Origin: Cyclostephanos tholiformis
Taxonomy: Eukaryota; Bacillariophyta; Thalassiosirophyceae; Thalassiosirales; Thalassiosiraceae
Direction: 5' to 3'
DNA: 17,784 nt
Assembly (NCBI GenBank): GCA_036939975.1
Contig: JALLPB010000415.1
Coordinates: forward strand, 2,117-19,900
The notes below the pieces were generated by a model. That model was not told the origin of the DNA. It made no database searches and saw only the letters and a list, made by a program, of their open reading frames with translations. Positions 17,752 through 17,784 of the stretch are shown here, in pieces. Both the position numbers and the translations under genes were made by a program. The stretch's first letter is position 1. Every line of letters starts with the position of its first letter.

Positions 17752-17784
17752 AAATGCTGTAAAATGCTGTAAAATGCTGTAAAG
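17752..17784. repeat. 10-bp tandem repeat running off the right edge
   Basis: The unit AAAATGCTGT (first copy lacking one A) is repeated three times and reaches the window end, so the full array length is unknown. Confidence 0.85.

Overview
The window looks like nuclear DNA of a eukaryotic microalga, most likely a diatom (my confidence about 0.7). The evidence is: decayed BspA-type leucine-rich-repeat genes with a C-terminal module I associate with centric diatoms; a reverse transcriptase/RNase H family with the motifs YVDDTDL and GDHxLFVIDL, which I recall as abundant in diatom genomes; a compact spliced CaM-kinase gene; and many G/C homopolymers and microsatellites. I see no bacterial operon structure, tRNA, rRNA or CRISPR array. 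The species call rests on recalled family similarity, not on a search.

Layout. 1-1200: mostly unassigned, with a possible first exon of a minus-strand gene running off the left edge. 1205-5740: a decayed cut-and-paste-type element on the plus strand. Its main protein resembles Ginger/KRBA2-type integrase-derived transposases: H2C2 zinc finger, first Asp of a DDE core (the rest deleted), acidic spacer, Ulp1-type (C48) cysteine protease, RING/PHD-like finger, a conserved C-terminal block and a Cys-rich CXC motif. It is broken by frameshifts and stops. A second, unrecognised ORF follows. 6112-6663: an array of about 20 imperfect palindromes built on TTTTnAAAA, often about 21 bp apart. 6969-8755: remains of one or more LRR genes. 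8898-10990 (plus) and 12300-14345 (minus): the 3' half (RNase H and C-terminal region) and 5' half (endonuclease tail and reverse transcriptase) of a non-LTR-like retroelement, facing each other as if one element had been inverted internally, or as two separate fragments. 14481-14830: a 46-bp tandem duplication and another LRR remnant.

15403-17428 (minus) is the only gene that looks intact and functional: a Ca2+/calmodulin-dependent protein kinase of about 388 aa in three exons. The first exon is not obvious from ORFs alone. It supplies the start of the kinase domain and splices in phase to the glycine loop, bypassing a decoy ATG. The gene is full of low-complexity DNA: a GTC repeat coding an acidic insert, a ten-G run coding part of a conserved motif, and poly-C, poly-A and CA repeats in the introns. 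Apart from this kinase the window is a graveyard of mobile elements and LRR pseudogenes, and I see no multi-gene pathway.
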